DNA from: Methylotenera sp.
Lineage (GTDB): Bacteria; Pseudomonadota; Gammaproteobacteria; Burkholderiales; Methylophilaceae
Direction of reading: 5' to 3'
DNA length: 38,717 bases
NCBI GenBank assembly: GCA_021732405.1
Contig: JAKFVB010000046.1
Coordinates: forward strand, 1-38,717
Shown: one piece after another, positions 9,571 to 18,668 of the stretch
Layout of the letters: each line of letters begins with the position of its first letter
Numbering within the stretch: position 1 is the stretch's first letter
Position numbers and translations under genes: made by a program
The notes under the pieces: generated by a model
Databases searched by the model: none
Told to the model about the DNA's origin: nothing
What the model saw: the letters and a program-made list of their open reading frames with translations, nothing else

Positions 9571-10422
9571 ATGGCTGCACAGATAGACCTACATTGTCAC
9601 TCTACTATTTCAGATGGCTTATTAGCTCCGCAAGATATTGTTGCTTTGGCCGCAAAAAGTGGCATTAAGGTGATGGCGTTGACGGATCATGACGATATTA
9701 CTGGCCTGCATATCGGGCGTAGTGCAGCGCTTGAACACGGCATTCATTTTGTGAATGGGGTTGAGATTTCAGTGACATGGAAAAAGCGCACTTTGCATAT
9801 TGTGGGTTTAAAGTTTGATGCGGAAAATGAAGCCTTAAAAAATGCGCTAGCTGCAGTGCGTGTTGGGCGCGATGAACGCGCAGTGCAAATGGCGGAAGGT
9901 TTGGCGGAAGTGGGGATTGCAGGCGCGTATGAAGGCGCAAAGGAAATCGCTAAGCAAAGCATTTTAACGCGTAGTCATTTTGCGCAGTTTTTAGCTAAAA
10001 ATGGTCACGCAAAAGATGTTAAGTCTGTTTTCAAAAAATTCTTAGTTAAAGGTAAACCAGGTTTTGTTGATCATCAATGGATGAGCTTAGAATCTGCAGT
10101 GAGCCTGATTACCAATGCTGGCGGCCAAGCGGTCATCGCGCACCCAGGTCGTTACGATTTAGGCGCGATTAATATGATGTTGCTGATGCACGAATTTAGG
10201 AGTTATGGCGGCGCGGCGATTGAAGTCGTCACAGGCAGCCATAATCCGCCGCAATATCAACAATTTGCCAAAGTGGCGCATCGCTTTAGTTTAAAAGCGT
10301 CTTTGGGTTCTGATTATCATGGGCCAGGATTATCATATATGGCAATGGGTTGTGTGCCCGATTTGCCGATTGGTTGTGATCCCGTGTGGGCTGACTGGCC
10401 AGAAGCGCAGTATTTAAACTGA
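9571..10422 (+). CDS. rnm: PHP-domain 5'-3' exoribonuclease (RNase AM / YciV type)
   Basis: A PHP-domain metal-dependent phosphoesterase of 283 residues. E. coli YciV (RNase AM) trims the 5' ends of ribosomal RNA precursors, and this protein shares its motifs: DLHCHSTISDG at the start, LTDHDDITG, ILTRSHFAQFL, VIAHPGRYDL and GSDYHGPG near the end, which together supply the metal-binding His/Asp set. I start at 9571 because MAAQIDLHCHS fits the family. The in-frame ATG at 9526 would add 15 residues and lies in a probable promoter. No strong ribosome binding site is visible. yciO follows 24 bp later, the same pair as in E. coli. Confidence 0.85.
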   Translation: MAAQIDLHCHSTISDGLLAPQDIVALAAKSGIKVMALTDHDDITGLHIGRSAALEHGIHFVNGVEISVTWKKRTLHIVGLKFDAENEALKNALAAVRVGRDERAVQMAEGLAEVGIAGAYEGAKEIAKQSILTRSHFAQFLAKNGHAKDVKSVFKKFLVKGKPGFVDHQWMSLESAVSLITNAGGQAVIAHPGRYDLGAINMMLLMHEFRSYGGAAIEVVTGSHNPPQYQQFAKVAHRFSLKASLGSDYHGPGLSYMAMGCVPDLPIGCDPVWADWPEAQYLN

Positions 10423-10446
10423 ATTTCACGTTAAGTACAAACAGTC

Positions 10447-11070
10447 ATGGCACAATATTTTGTGATTAATGCCGATAATCCACAGCCTCGTCTGATTAAA
10501 CATGCAGTGGAAATTTTGCGTGATGGCGGGGTGATTGCTTACCCGACTGATTCGAGCTATGCGCTGGGTTGCATGATTGGTTTTAAGGATGCGCAAGATA
10601 GAATTCGCCAAATTCGCGGCTTGGGCGATGACCATTTATTTACCTTGATTTGCCGCAATTTAAGTGAATTAAGCGTGTATGCACAAGTGGATAATAGTCA
10701 ATTTCGGCTGCTAAAAGCGAATACGCCTGCTGCTTATACATTTATTTTAAAAGCCACGCGTGAGGTGCCACGCCGTTTGCAGCATGCTAAACGCAGCGCA
10801 GTCGGCATTCGCGTGCCCAATCATTTAGTGGTGCAAGCCTTGTTAGATGAGTTGGCTGAACCCATGTTAAGCATGACCTTGCAGTTGCCAGATGATGACG
10901 AGCCGTTGAACGAAGCATGGGAAATTCGTGATCGTTTAGAGCATCAAGTGGATTTGGTGATTGATTCGGCAGTGAGTTTTGCAGGATTAACGACCGTGGT
11001 GGATTTAACCAATGCCGAACCTGCTTTGATTAGGCAAGGTGTGGCAGATGCCGCGCCATTTGGCTTGTAA
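10447..11070 (+). CDS. yciO: YciO, Sua5/YrdC-family protein
   Basis: A 207-residue member of the Sua5/YciO/YrdC (TsaC) fold, related to the enzyme that makes threonylcarbamoyl-AMP for the tRNA t6A modification. YciO itself is a paralogue with a less certain role. Visible hallmarks are GGVIAYPTDSSYALGC, the KDAQDRIRQIRGL helix, FTLICRNLSELS, PAAYTFILKAT and SAVGIRVPNH. It probably shares a transcript with the upstream PHP gene. A separate TsaC may exist elsewhere in the genome. Confidence 0.87.
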   Translation: MAQYFVINADNPQPRLIKHAVEILRDGGVIAYPTDSSYALGCMIGFKDAQDRIRQIRGLGDDHLFTLICRNLSELSVYAQVDNSQFRLLKANTPAAYTFILKATREVPRRLQHAKRSAVGIRVPNHLVVQALLDELAEPMLSMTLQLPDDDEPLNEAWEIRDRLEHQVDLVIDSAVSFAGLTTVVDLTNAEPALIRQGVADAAPFGL

Positions 11071-11165
11071 GATAATGAAAAAGTTAACACTAAAAATTAC
11101 CCAACAATTGAATACAAATTTAGCTGAAATCTAAGCTTAGTTGAAATTTAAATACAGAAAGAAAT

Positions 11166-11834
11166 ATGGATTTTTTTAATCTCTTAAGTGCGCTGCAATC
11201 GCTGACTACTGTTCAACGCATCGCGGTGACTGCGATCCCGATGATTTTGGCGATTACCGTGCACGAAGCCGCACACGGCTATGCGGCGCGCCATTTTGGC
11301 GATATGACCGCACATAACCTAGGCCGCATTTCGCTTAATCCAATCCGCCATATCGATTTGGTCGGCACTGTGATTGTGCCTAGCATTACTATGTTAGTTG
11401 GCGGTATTTTCTTTGGGTGGGCAAAACCAGTACCCGTTAATTTTATGAAATTGCGTCATCCCAAACGCGATATGCTGTGGGTGGCCGCGGCTGGGCCAGG
11501 CGCCAATTTAGCGATGGCGATTTTATGGGCAATCGCCATGCAGTTTGCGCGCTTTTTGCCAGAATACGCCGCCGTTCCATTTGCCTTGATGGGCGTGGCT
11601 GGCATATTAACCAACACTATTTTAATGGTGCTTAATTTATTACCATTGCCACCTTTAGATGGCGGGCGCATTGCGGTGAGTTTGCTACCGAATAATTTAG
11701 CGATTAAATACGCACAAATCGAGCGCTACGGTTTTATTATTTTGATTCTGCTGTTGGTCACGCATATTCTTGATAAAATTATGTGGCCGTTTGTGATGTT
11801 AACTTTACAATCTATTTCAGCGGTATTTTTCTAA
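11166..11834 (+). CDS. Site-2 protease family (M50) membrane metalloprotease
   Basis: An integral-membrane zinc protease of 222 residues with about six hydrophobic helices. The zinc site HEAAH lies in the first helix (about residues 34-38, ITVHEAAHGYAARHFGD), and the second motif NLLPLPPLDGGR lies near residue 160. There is no PDZ domain, so it is the compact YwhC-like class rather than RseP. These proteins cut substrates within the membrane; its substrate is unknown. AGAAAG precedes the ATG. The 95-bp upstream gap carries one TTAACACTAAA element (11084-11094). It is followed by trpS 40 bp later, a common betaproteobacterial order. Confidence 0.9.
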   Translation: MDFFNLLSALQSLTTVQRIAVTAIPMILAITVHEAAHGYAARHFGDMTAHNLGRISLNPIRHIDLVGTVIVPSITMLVGGIFFGWAKPVPVNFMKLRHPKRDMLWVAAAGPGANLAMAILWAIAMQFARFLPEYAAVPFALMGVAGILTNTILMVLNLLPLPPLDGGRIAVSLLPNNLAIKYAQIERYGFIILILLLVTHILDKIMWPFVMLTLQSISAVFF

Positions 11835-11874
11835 CTACAACGATTAATAATATAAGCAATATACAGGGTTAACT

Positions 11875-13077
11875 ATGGCGTTAGAACGCGTTTTATCAGG
11901 CATGCGGCCTACGGGGAATTTACATTTAGGTCATTACAATGGCGTGCTGAAAAATTGGATTAAGTTGCAACACGAGCATGAATGTCTGTTTTTTGTCGCC
12001 GATTGGCATGCATTAACCACCCATTACGACACGCCAGAAATCATTGAAGAATCAGTTTGGGAAATGGTGATTGACTGGCTGGCGGCAGGCGTAGACCCAG
12101 CCAACGCGACTATTTTTATTCAATCGCGCGTGCCAGAGCATGCTGAGTTGCATACACTTTTGAGCATGATTACACCGTTAAGTTGGTTAGAACGCGTGCC
12201 AACTTACAAAGACCAGCAAGAAAAATTAGCCAGCAAAGATTTATCCACTTACGGTTTTTTGGGTTACCCACTATTACAAAGCGCGGATATCCTGATTTAT
12301 AAAGCCACGCAAGTACCTGTAGGCGAAGACCAGATTCCGCATATTGAATTCACCCGCGAAATCGCGCGCCGCTTTAACCATATCTATGGCAAAGAAACCG
12401 GTTTTGAAGAAAAAGCCAAAGCAGCAATCAAAAAATTAGGCAGCAAAAAAGGCGCCTTATATGAAGAAATGCGTAGCGCGTATCAGCAAGGCGGCGATGA
12501 AGAAGCGCTAGAATCTGCGCGTGCATTGATTGAAGAGCAACAAGGCATGAGCATGGGCGACAAAGAGCGCTTGCTGGGTTACCTTGAAGGCGGCGGCAAA
12601 ATGATTTTGATTGAGCCAGATTACAAACTGACACCAGCTTCCAAAATGCCCGGTTTGGATGGCCAAAAAATGTCTAAATCGTATAACAATACTATTTCGT
12701 TGCGCGAAGATAAAGACACAATCGCCAAAAAAATCAAAACCATGCCTACCGACCCAGCGCGCATTCGTCGCACCGATCCGGGCGATCCAGCCAAATGTCC
12801 AGTCTGGCAATTGCACGAAATCTATTCAGACAAATCCACCCAAGATTGGGTACAAAATGGTTGTAAAACTGCTTCAATAGGCTGTATTGAATGCAAAGGC
12901 CCTGTGATTGAAGGCGTATTAAAAGAGTTGAGACCGATTCAGGAACGTGCGGCGCAATATGCCGAAGACCCAACCTTGGTTAAAAATATCGTGGCAGAGG
13001 GCTGTGAAAAAGCGCGTAAATTGGCAAGAGAAACCATGCGCGATGTACGCGATGCGATGGGTTTGAATTATTCTTAA
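11875..13077 (+). CDS. trpS: Tryptophanyl-tRNA synthetase
   Basis: Class I tryptophanyl-tRNA synthetase that charges tRNA-Trp. The HIGH-type motif is PTGNLHLGHYNG (about residues 12-23), and the KMSKS loop is DGQKMSKSYNN (about 260-270). At 400 residues it is longer than the roughly 334-residue E. coli enzyme. The extra length lies between the two motifs (about residues 180-250, a charged Lys/Glu-rich stretch), a form common in Betaproteobacteria. A cysteine-containing stretch (KCP.. and IGCIECKGP) is present in the C-terminal half. The ATG at 11875 gives the family start. Confidence 0.95.
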   Translation: MALERVLSGMRPTGNLHLGHYNGVLKNWIKLQHEHECLFFVADWHALTTHYDTPEIIEESVWEMVIDWLAAGVDPANATIFIQSRVPEHAELHTLLSMITPLSWLERVPTYKDQQEKLASKDLSTYGFLGYPLLQSADILIYKATQVPVGEDQIPHIEFTREIARRFNHIYGKETGFEEKAKAAIKKLGSKKGALYEEMRSAYQQGGDEEALESARALIEEQQGMSMGDKERLLGYLEGGGKMILIEPDYKLTPASKMPGLDGQKMSKSYNNTISLREDKDTIAKKIKTMPTDPARIRRTDPGDPAKCPVWQLHEIYSDKSTQDWVQNGCKTASIGCIECKGPVIEGVLKELRPIQERAAQYAEDPTLVKNIVAEGCEKARKLARETMRDVRDAMGLNYS

Positions 13078-13093
13078 CACTAAAAATATTGAT

Positions 13094-13426
13094 ATGAATC
13101 ACTGGTTAGCATTAGCAATCGCGATTTTTGCAGAAGTGATCGGCACCACCGCGCTGAAAGCTTCTAACGAATTTACGCGACTTTTACCATCGCTACTTGT
13201 GGTCGCAGGTTACGGCACAGCGTTCTACTTTATGGCAATTAGCATGCGCGTATTGCCTGTTGGCATTATGTACGCCATTTGGTCTGGTATGGGCATTGTG
13301 CTAGTTTCTGTTATCGGCTGGCTAATTTATAAGCAGACACTGGATTTGCCTTCTATGATTGGTATGGCTTTGATTATTGCAGGCGTAATTGTGATTAATC
13401 TATTTTCAAAATCTGTTGGGCATTAA
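13094..13426 (+). CDS. Small multidrug resistance (SMR) family transporter, EmrE/QacE type
   Basis: A four-helix inner-membrane transporter of 110 residues that should exchange protons for cationic compounds as a dimer. The essential membrane Glu is in the first helix (FAEVIGTTALK, Glu14). The MYAIWSGMGIVLVS segment in helix 3 matches the AYAVWSG region of EmrE, pointing to the multidrug rather than the guanidinium-exporter (SugE/Gdx) branch. It lies 16 bp after trpS and 5 bp before scpA, and is probably co-transcribed with both. The physiological substrate is unknown. Confidence 0.88.
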   Translation: MNHWLALAIAIFAEVIGTTALKASNEFTRLLPSLLVVAGYGTAFYFMAISMRVLPVGIMYAIWSGMGIVLVSVIGWLIYKQTLDLPSMIGMALIIAGVIVINLFSKSVGH

Positions 13427-13431
13427 AGCCA

Positions 13432-14208
13432 ATGCAAACGCTAGGTATACGCGTTCACGGTGAAACCTTATCTGAGTTGCCGCAAGATTTGTATATTCCG
13501 CCAGATGCGCTAGAAGTTTATTTAGAAGCGTTTGAAGGCCCGCTGGATTTACTGCTATACCTGATTCGTAAGCATAATCTGGATATTCTGGATATTCCTA
13601 TGGCGCAACTCACCACGCAATATATGGAATATGTTGAAAAAATGAAGGTAATCAAGCTGGAATTGGCGGCGGATTATTTGCTGATGTCGGCCATGCTAAT
13701 TGAGATTAAATCGCGCATGCTGTTGCCAAAACCAGAAGAGGTGGCTGAAGAAGATGACCCACGAGCGGAGTTAGTGCGGCGATTGATGGAGTATGAAGCG
13801 ATTAAGTTAGCGGCACAGCGCTTAGATAATATGCCGCAAGTAGGCGCAGAAATACAAGTGGCCGCTGCTTATTATCAGCAAATTGCAGAAGTTAAACCGA
13901 TTGATGTCAGTTTGGATGAGTTGGTTGAAGCGTGGCGCAATGTGCTTAAGCGCGCCAAATTGACCACGCACCACAAAATCGGCAAAGCAGAATTGTCGGT
14001 GCGCGAGCATATGAGCCAAATACTGCGACGTTTAAAAGCAGATGGCATGGTAGAGTTTTCGGCCTTATTTGATGTAGTGACTGAAGGTTTACCCAAATTG
14101 GTGGTGCATTTTTTGGCGATTTTAGAACTGGCAAAAGAAGGCCTGATTCGTATCACACAACAGCAAGCGTTTTCACCGATTTATTTACAAGCGAATACCA
14201 GTGAGTGA
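13432..14208 (+). CDS. scpA: Segregation and condensation protein A (kleisin)
   Basis: ScpA, the kleisin that closes the SMC ring with ScpB and helps compact and separate chromosomes. It has 258 residues. The N-terminal part shows the family signature FEGPLDLLLYLIRKHNLDILDIPMAQLTTQY. The central region is acidic and Glu-rich (PEEVAEEDDPRAELV), and a C-terminal winged-helix segment follows (HMSQILRRLKADGMVEFSALF). The scpB start overlaps its stop (GTGA). No SMC gene is in the window. The scpA/scpB pair points to an Smc-ScpAB rather than a MukBEF condensin. Confidence 0.93.
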   Translation: MQTLGIRVHGETLSELPQDLYIPPDALEVYLEAFEGPLDLLLYLIRKHNLDILDIPMAQLTTQYMEYVEKMKVIKLELAADYLLMSAMLIEIKSRMLLPKPEEVAEEDDPRAELVRRLMEYEAIKLAAQRLDNMPQVGAEIQVAAAYYQQIAEVKPIDVSLDELVEAWRNVLKRAKLTTHHKIGKAELSVREHMSQILRRLKADGMVEFSALFDVVTEGLPKLVVHFLAILELAKEGLIRITQQQAFSPIYLQANTSE

Positions 14209-14774
14209 TTGTGAAAGAACCCGATAACATTATTGAATTTAAGCAGATACTGGAAGCGGCATTATTAACGGCTGGCCAGCCCTTAAGCTTGGATGATTTG
14301 CTCAAACTGTTTGCAGGCCGCATGGAACGTACTACCTTGCGTATGTTGCTGGATGAATTAAAGCAGGTTTGGGCGCAAGACAACACCGCTAAAACGCTGG
14401 AATTGGTGCAAGTGGCTACAGGTTATCGTTTTCAGGCCAAGCCGCAATTTAGCGAATTCATCGCGCGACTTAACCCTGAAAAACAGCCAAAATATTCACG
14501 TGCCGTGATGGAAACTTTAGCCATTATCGCTTACCGTCAACCCGTAACGCGCGGTGATATCGAGCAAATTCGCGGTGTGGCGGTTAACCCGAATGTAATG
14601 CGCCAATTGCAAGAGCGCGATTGGATCGATGTGGTCGGGCAGCGTGAAGTACCAGGCCGACCATCACTTTATGCAACCACCAAACACTTTCTGGATGACT
14701 TAAATCTGCGCAGTTTAAGCGAATTGCCGCCGTTTGAAGATTTTGCCCAAAGCGAAATACCGCTAGAGAATTAA
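14205..14774 (+). CDS. scpB: Segregation and condensation protein B
   Basis: ScpB, which binds ScpA as a dimer in the Smc-ScpAB condensin. It has 189 residues with tandem winged-helix domains. Typical segments are FKQILEAALLTAGQPLSLDDL near the start, then VMETLAIIAYRQPVTRGDIE and IRGVAVNPNVMRQL, with VPGRPSLYATTKHFLDDL at the end. It starts with GTG at 14205, overlapping the scpA stop; a second GTG at 14211 is also in frame. One reverse copy of the 9-mer (ACTTAACCC, 14468-14476) lies inside it. Confidence 0.92.
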   Translation: MIVKEPDNIIEFKQILEAALLTAGQPLSLDDLLKLFAGRMERTTLRMLLDELKQVWAQDNTAKTLELVQVATGYRFQAKPQFSEFIARLNPEKQPKYSRAVMETLAIIAYRQPVTRGDIEQIRGVAVNPNVMRQLQERDWIDVVGQREVPGRPSLYATTKHFLDDLNLRSLSELPPFEDFAQSEIPLEN

Positions 14775-14794
14775 CCCTTTATCTCTAACCGAAT

Positions 14795-14832
14795 ACTTAA
14801 CACTAAAATTTGGCCGAAGTATCGGGTTAAGT
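14795..14832. repeat. Intergenic repeat with inverted ACTTAAC/GTTAAGT ends
   Basis: In the 144-bp gap between scpB and rluB, ACTTAAC (14795-14801) and GTTAAGT (14826-14832) form an inverted pair 24 bp apart. The left part continues CACTAAAATTTGGCCGAA and closely matches 22015-22036. The right arm is also a copy of GGGTTAAGT (14824-14832). It is not a good terminator: the stem is short and there is no T-run. Confidence 0.55.
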
Positions 14833-14918
14833 CTTCCTGCCGCTTGTCACATAATTTATGCTGGATTTCGCAATAACTACTGTAAAATCATGGCTTAGCA
14901 AATAAAAGTAAGCTCATC

Positions 14919-16010
14919 ATGGCACGTCCTTTCAAGCAACAACGCGATCCACAAGCCCCCATTCGCCGTCCGAAAACCAACTTTACCAAGCTGGAAGTAG
15001 ACGAAAACGCCGCGCCAGAACCAACGCAACGCCTACATAAATTGCTGGCGATGCAAGGCATGGGCTCACGCCGCGATATGGAAGAGCTGATTGCCAGTGG
15101 TCGTGTGACCATCAATGGTGAAGTTGCTAAAGTAGGCGCAGGCGTTACCCAGTACGACATTGTGCGTATTGATAGCCGACCTGTGCGCTTGTCGTTTGAG
15201 GCTGAATTGCCGCAAGTATTAATCTATCACAAGCCAGAAGGTGAAATCGTTAGTCAGGACGACCCGGAAGGCCGCGCAACGGTTTTTGATAAGCTGCCAA
15301 AAATCAAACAAGGCAAATGGATTGCGATTGGTCGCTTGGACATGAATACCAGCGGCTTGCTGATATTCACCAATTCAGGCGAATTAGCGAACCGTTTTAT
15401 GCATCCGCGCTATGAAGTAGAGCGTGAATACGCGGTGCGAATTTTTGGCGAACTGACCGATGAGCAAATGACCATGTTGACCCAAGGCATTGAGTTGGAA
15501 GATGGCCCTGCCAGCTTTGATAGCATTTCGGCACAAGGTGGCGAAGGCGCTAATCATTGGTATCAAGTGATTATCCGTGAAGGCCGCAACCGCGAAGTGC
15601 GCCGCCTGTTTGAAGCGTTTCAATTGCCAGTAAGTCGCTTGATGCGTGTGCGCTTTGGCCCTGTGAATTTACCGCCCAGAGTGAAGCGCGGCACGATGTT
15701 GAAGCTGGAACAAAAAACCGTGGTGGAGTTATTGGAATGGGCTGGCTTAGAAGTGCCAAAAGCGCCTTTGCGCCAATTAAGCCAGCGCGAAAAAGACAAA
15801 GCCACCGCCGTATTTGTGCCTAAAGTGCGCAAACAAAGAATGAGTGCGCTGGATAGGCCTGTGCGTGAACTGGGCGAAGACGGTAAGCCCGTTTATCGCG
15901 GACGTGTGGCGAAAAATACAGAGGCCAAAAAGCCAGCGCCTAGAAAGCCTGCTAACAGACGTGTTCGTCAAACTAGCGATTTGCCTGCGGCGACGACTAA
16001 AAAGCGATAG
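14919..16010 (+). CDS. rluB: Ribosomal large-subunit pseudouridine synthase, RluB type
   Basis: An RsuA/RluB-family pseudouridine synthase, expected to modify 23S rRNA near position 2605. An N-terminal S4 RNA-binding domain (about residues 35-90, RLHKLLAMQGMGSRRDMEELI) precedes the catalytic domain. The catalytic Asp is in GRLDMNTSGLLIFTNSG, with further motifs YEVEREYAVRI and REGRNREVRRLFEAF. The protein is 363 residues because of a basic Lys/Arg/Pro/Ala-rich tail (after about 290), typical of RluB in Betaproteobacteria and likely disordered. RluE or RluF would lack such a tail. It also follows scpB in many relatives. Confidence 0.9.
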   Translation: MARPFKQQRDPQAPIRRPKTNFTKLEVDENAAPEPTQRLHKLLAMQGMGSRRDMEELIASGRVTINGEVAKVGAGVTQYDIVRIDSRPVRLSFEAELPQVLIYHKPEGEIVSQDDPEGRATVFDKLPKIKQGKWIAIGRLDMNTSGLLIFTNSGELANRFMHPRYEVEREYAVRIFGELTDEQMTMLTQGIELEDGPASFDSISAQGGEGANHWYQVIIREGRNREVRRLFEAFQLPVSRLMRVRFGPVNLPPRVKRGTMLKLEQKTVVELLEWAGLEVPKAPLRQLSQREKDKATAVFVPKVRKQRMSALDRPVRELGEDGKPVYRGRVAKNTEAKKPAPRKPANRRVRQTSDLPAATTKKR

Positions 16011-16016
16011 GCTTAA

Positions 16017-16946
16017 TTAGTCACCCGTGTGAAGCAACTGCTCTTTGGTAAGCAGAAACACATATTGATTACCAGACTCAACGTTTAACCAGGTAAATGC
16101 CAAATCACGATAAGCATCCAGCAAAGCATCGCGATTATGCCCAATTTCAACAATCAATATGCCATCATCATTTAAGTAATTAGCTGCTTCGCGCAAAATC
16201 GTATGCGTGTGATCCAAGCCATCTGCGCCGCTACCTAATGCCAATTGCGGCTCATTGCGGTATTCTGTGGGCAATTTCGCCATGCTTGGTGCATCCACAT
16301 AAGGTGGATTGCTGATAATTAAATCGTAAGTTTTACCCTGTAAAGCCGTGAACATATCCGATTCAATCGCGGTGATTTGCTCTTGTAAGCCGTAATTGGT
16401 GATATTGATGTTGGCTACCGCAATCGCATCTGGCGAAATATCAATCACATCAATCGCGGCATCTGGAAAGGCATTCGCCAGCAAAACACCTAAGCAGCCG
16501 CTACCTGTACAAATATCCGCAGCCGAGTTAATGAGTTCAGGATGCTCAATCCATGGCTTCAAGCCATGTTCGCCTTCTTCGTTAAAGTCTAATAATTCGG
16601 CAATAAAACTGCGCGGTACAATCACGCGCTCATCCACATAAAATTTAAAACCACGTAGCCAAGCTTCACGTACCAAGTAAGCAGTTGGCGTGCGTTTGGT
16701 GATGCGTTGCTCAATCAAATGGGCTAAATGTTTACGTTCTTGTTCGGTAATAACGGCATCTAAAAAATTATTCAGTGTGTCATGCGGCAAGTGCAGCGCG
16801 CTCATCACTAGCCAAACCGCTTCGTCGTAGCTGTTATCGGTGCCGTGCCCAAAGAAAATTTCTGCTTCTTCAAATTGGCTCACCGTAAAGCGCAACCAAT
16901 CGCGGATGGTGAATAATTCTTCTGTCAGTCTAGGGAAATGCGTCAT
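16017..16946 (-). CDS. prmB: Ribosomal protein L3 glutamine methyltransferase
   Basis: An N5-glutamine methyltransferase of 309 residues using S-adenosylmethionine. The catalytic NPPY motif is in LIISNPPYVDAP (about residues 212-216), and the cofactor loop is AADICTGSGCLGVLLA. PrmB rather than PrmC is indicated by the N-terminal region (RFTVSQFEEAEIFFGHGTDNSYDEA) and by YRNEPQLALGSGADGLD. It lies 11 bp after dapE on the same strand and converges on rluB with only 6 bp between stops. Confidence 0.93.
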   Translation of the reverse strand: MTHFPRLTEELFTIRDWLRFTVSQFEEAEIFFGHGTDNSYDEAVWLVMSALHLPHDTLNNFLDAVITEQERKHLAHLIEQRITKRTPTAYLVREAWLRGFKFYVDERVIVPRSFIAELLDFNEEGEHGLKPWIEHPELINSAADICTGSGCLGVLLANAFPDAAIDVIDISPDAIAVANINITNYGLQEQITAIESDMFTALQGKTYDLIISNPPYVDAPSMAKLPTEYRNEPQLALGSGADGLDHTHTILREAANYLNDDGILIVEIGHNRDALLDAYRDLAFTWLNVESGNQYVFLLTKEQLLHTGD

Positions 16947-16957
16947 GTTTTCTGCTT

Positions 16958-18109
<1,152 letters not shown>

Positions 18110-18187
18110 TTAACACTTTCAATTAACTTCAATTCAATGTCACTTTTCATTTACTGATTCTGATTTAATAGTGCGATTTTGCAACCG

Positions 18188-18228
18188 CGACTTAACATTT
18201 ATTTTGACCCAAAAAATGGGTTAAGTCG
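18188..18228. repeat. Inverted pair CGACTTAAC / GTTAAGTCG between the ArsC-like gene and dapE
   Basis: CGACTTAAC (18188-18196) and GTTAAGTCG (18220-18228) are perfectly complementary over 9 bp, with 23 bp between them. The pairing can extend by a G-T and a C-G pair. The right arm is also a GGGTTAAGT copy (18218-18226). Inside, CCCA and TGGG can form a second small stem. It begins just past the ArsC-like stop, so it could be a transcript-end hairpin, but it lacks a T-run. Confidence 0.5.
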
Positions 18229-18230
18229 TG

Positions 18231-18587
18231 TTATTTTGATTGATTAAAAAACTCTGCATAACGTGTTTCGTCAAATCCCACACACAAAATTGTGCCATCT
18301 TTAACTAGTATGGGGCGTTTAATAACTGAAGTTTTATTTTGCATGAGCGCAATTGCAGACGCGTCATCCACAACGCTATTTTTTGATTGCTCGTCTAAGC
18401 CGCGCCAAGTAAGGCCTGCGCGGTTAATGAGTTTTTCGTATGAAATTTGAGCTAACCAAGCCGTTAAGTCAGCCGCTGAAACGCCTTGTTTTTTAAAATC
18501 GTGAAATTCTACCGAAATATTTTGTAAGGCAAGCCAATCGCGGGCTTTTTTTACTGTGTTACAGTTGGGAATGCCGTAAAGTTTCAT
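18231..18587 (-). CDS. yffB: ArsC/Spx-family reductase-like protein (YffB type)
   Basis: A 118-residue protein of the ArsC/Spx thioredoxin-like family. It has the opening MKLYGIPNCNTVKKARDWL with a single Cys in the active-site position, the FHDFKKQG strand, and SVIKRPILVKDG with the conserved Arg-Pro. Its position before dapE matches YffB of E. coli, whose role is undefined, rather than a true arsenate reductase. No ars genes are nearby. Spx-like regulation is unlikely in a betaproteobacterium. Confidence 0.82.
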   Translation of the reverse strand: MKLYGIPNCNTVKKARDWLALQNISVEFHDFKKQGVSAADLTAWLAQISYEKLINRAGLTWRGLDEQSKNSVVDDASAIALMQNKTSVIKRPILVKDGTILCVGFDETRYAEFFNQSK

Positions 18588-18668
18588 GTGCTTTTAGTGC
18601 TTAAAGGCTTCATTGAGCGAAACCTTATTTTAGCACTTAGAAATGCCTATGAAACGGCTATTGTTGTA

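Noticed and set aside
18231-18587. Arsenate reductase function for the ArsC-like gene
   Set aside because: There is no ars operon, and the position before dapE fits the YffB group of unknown role better.
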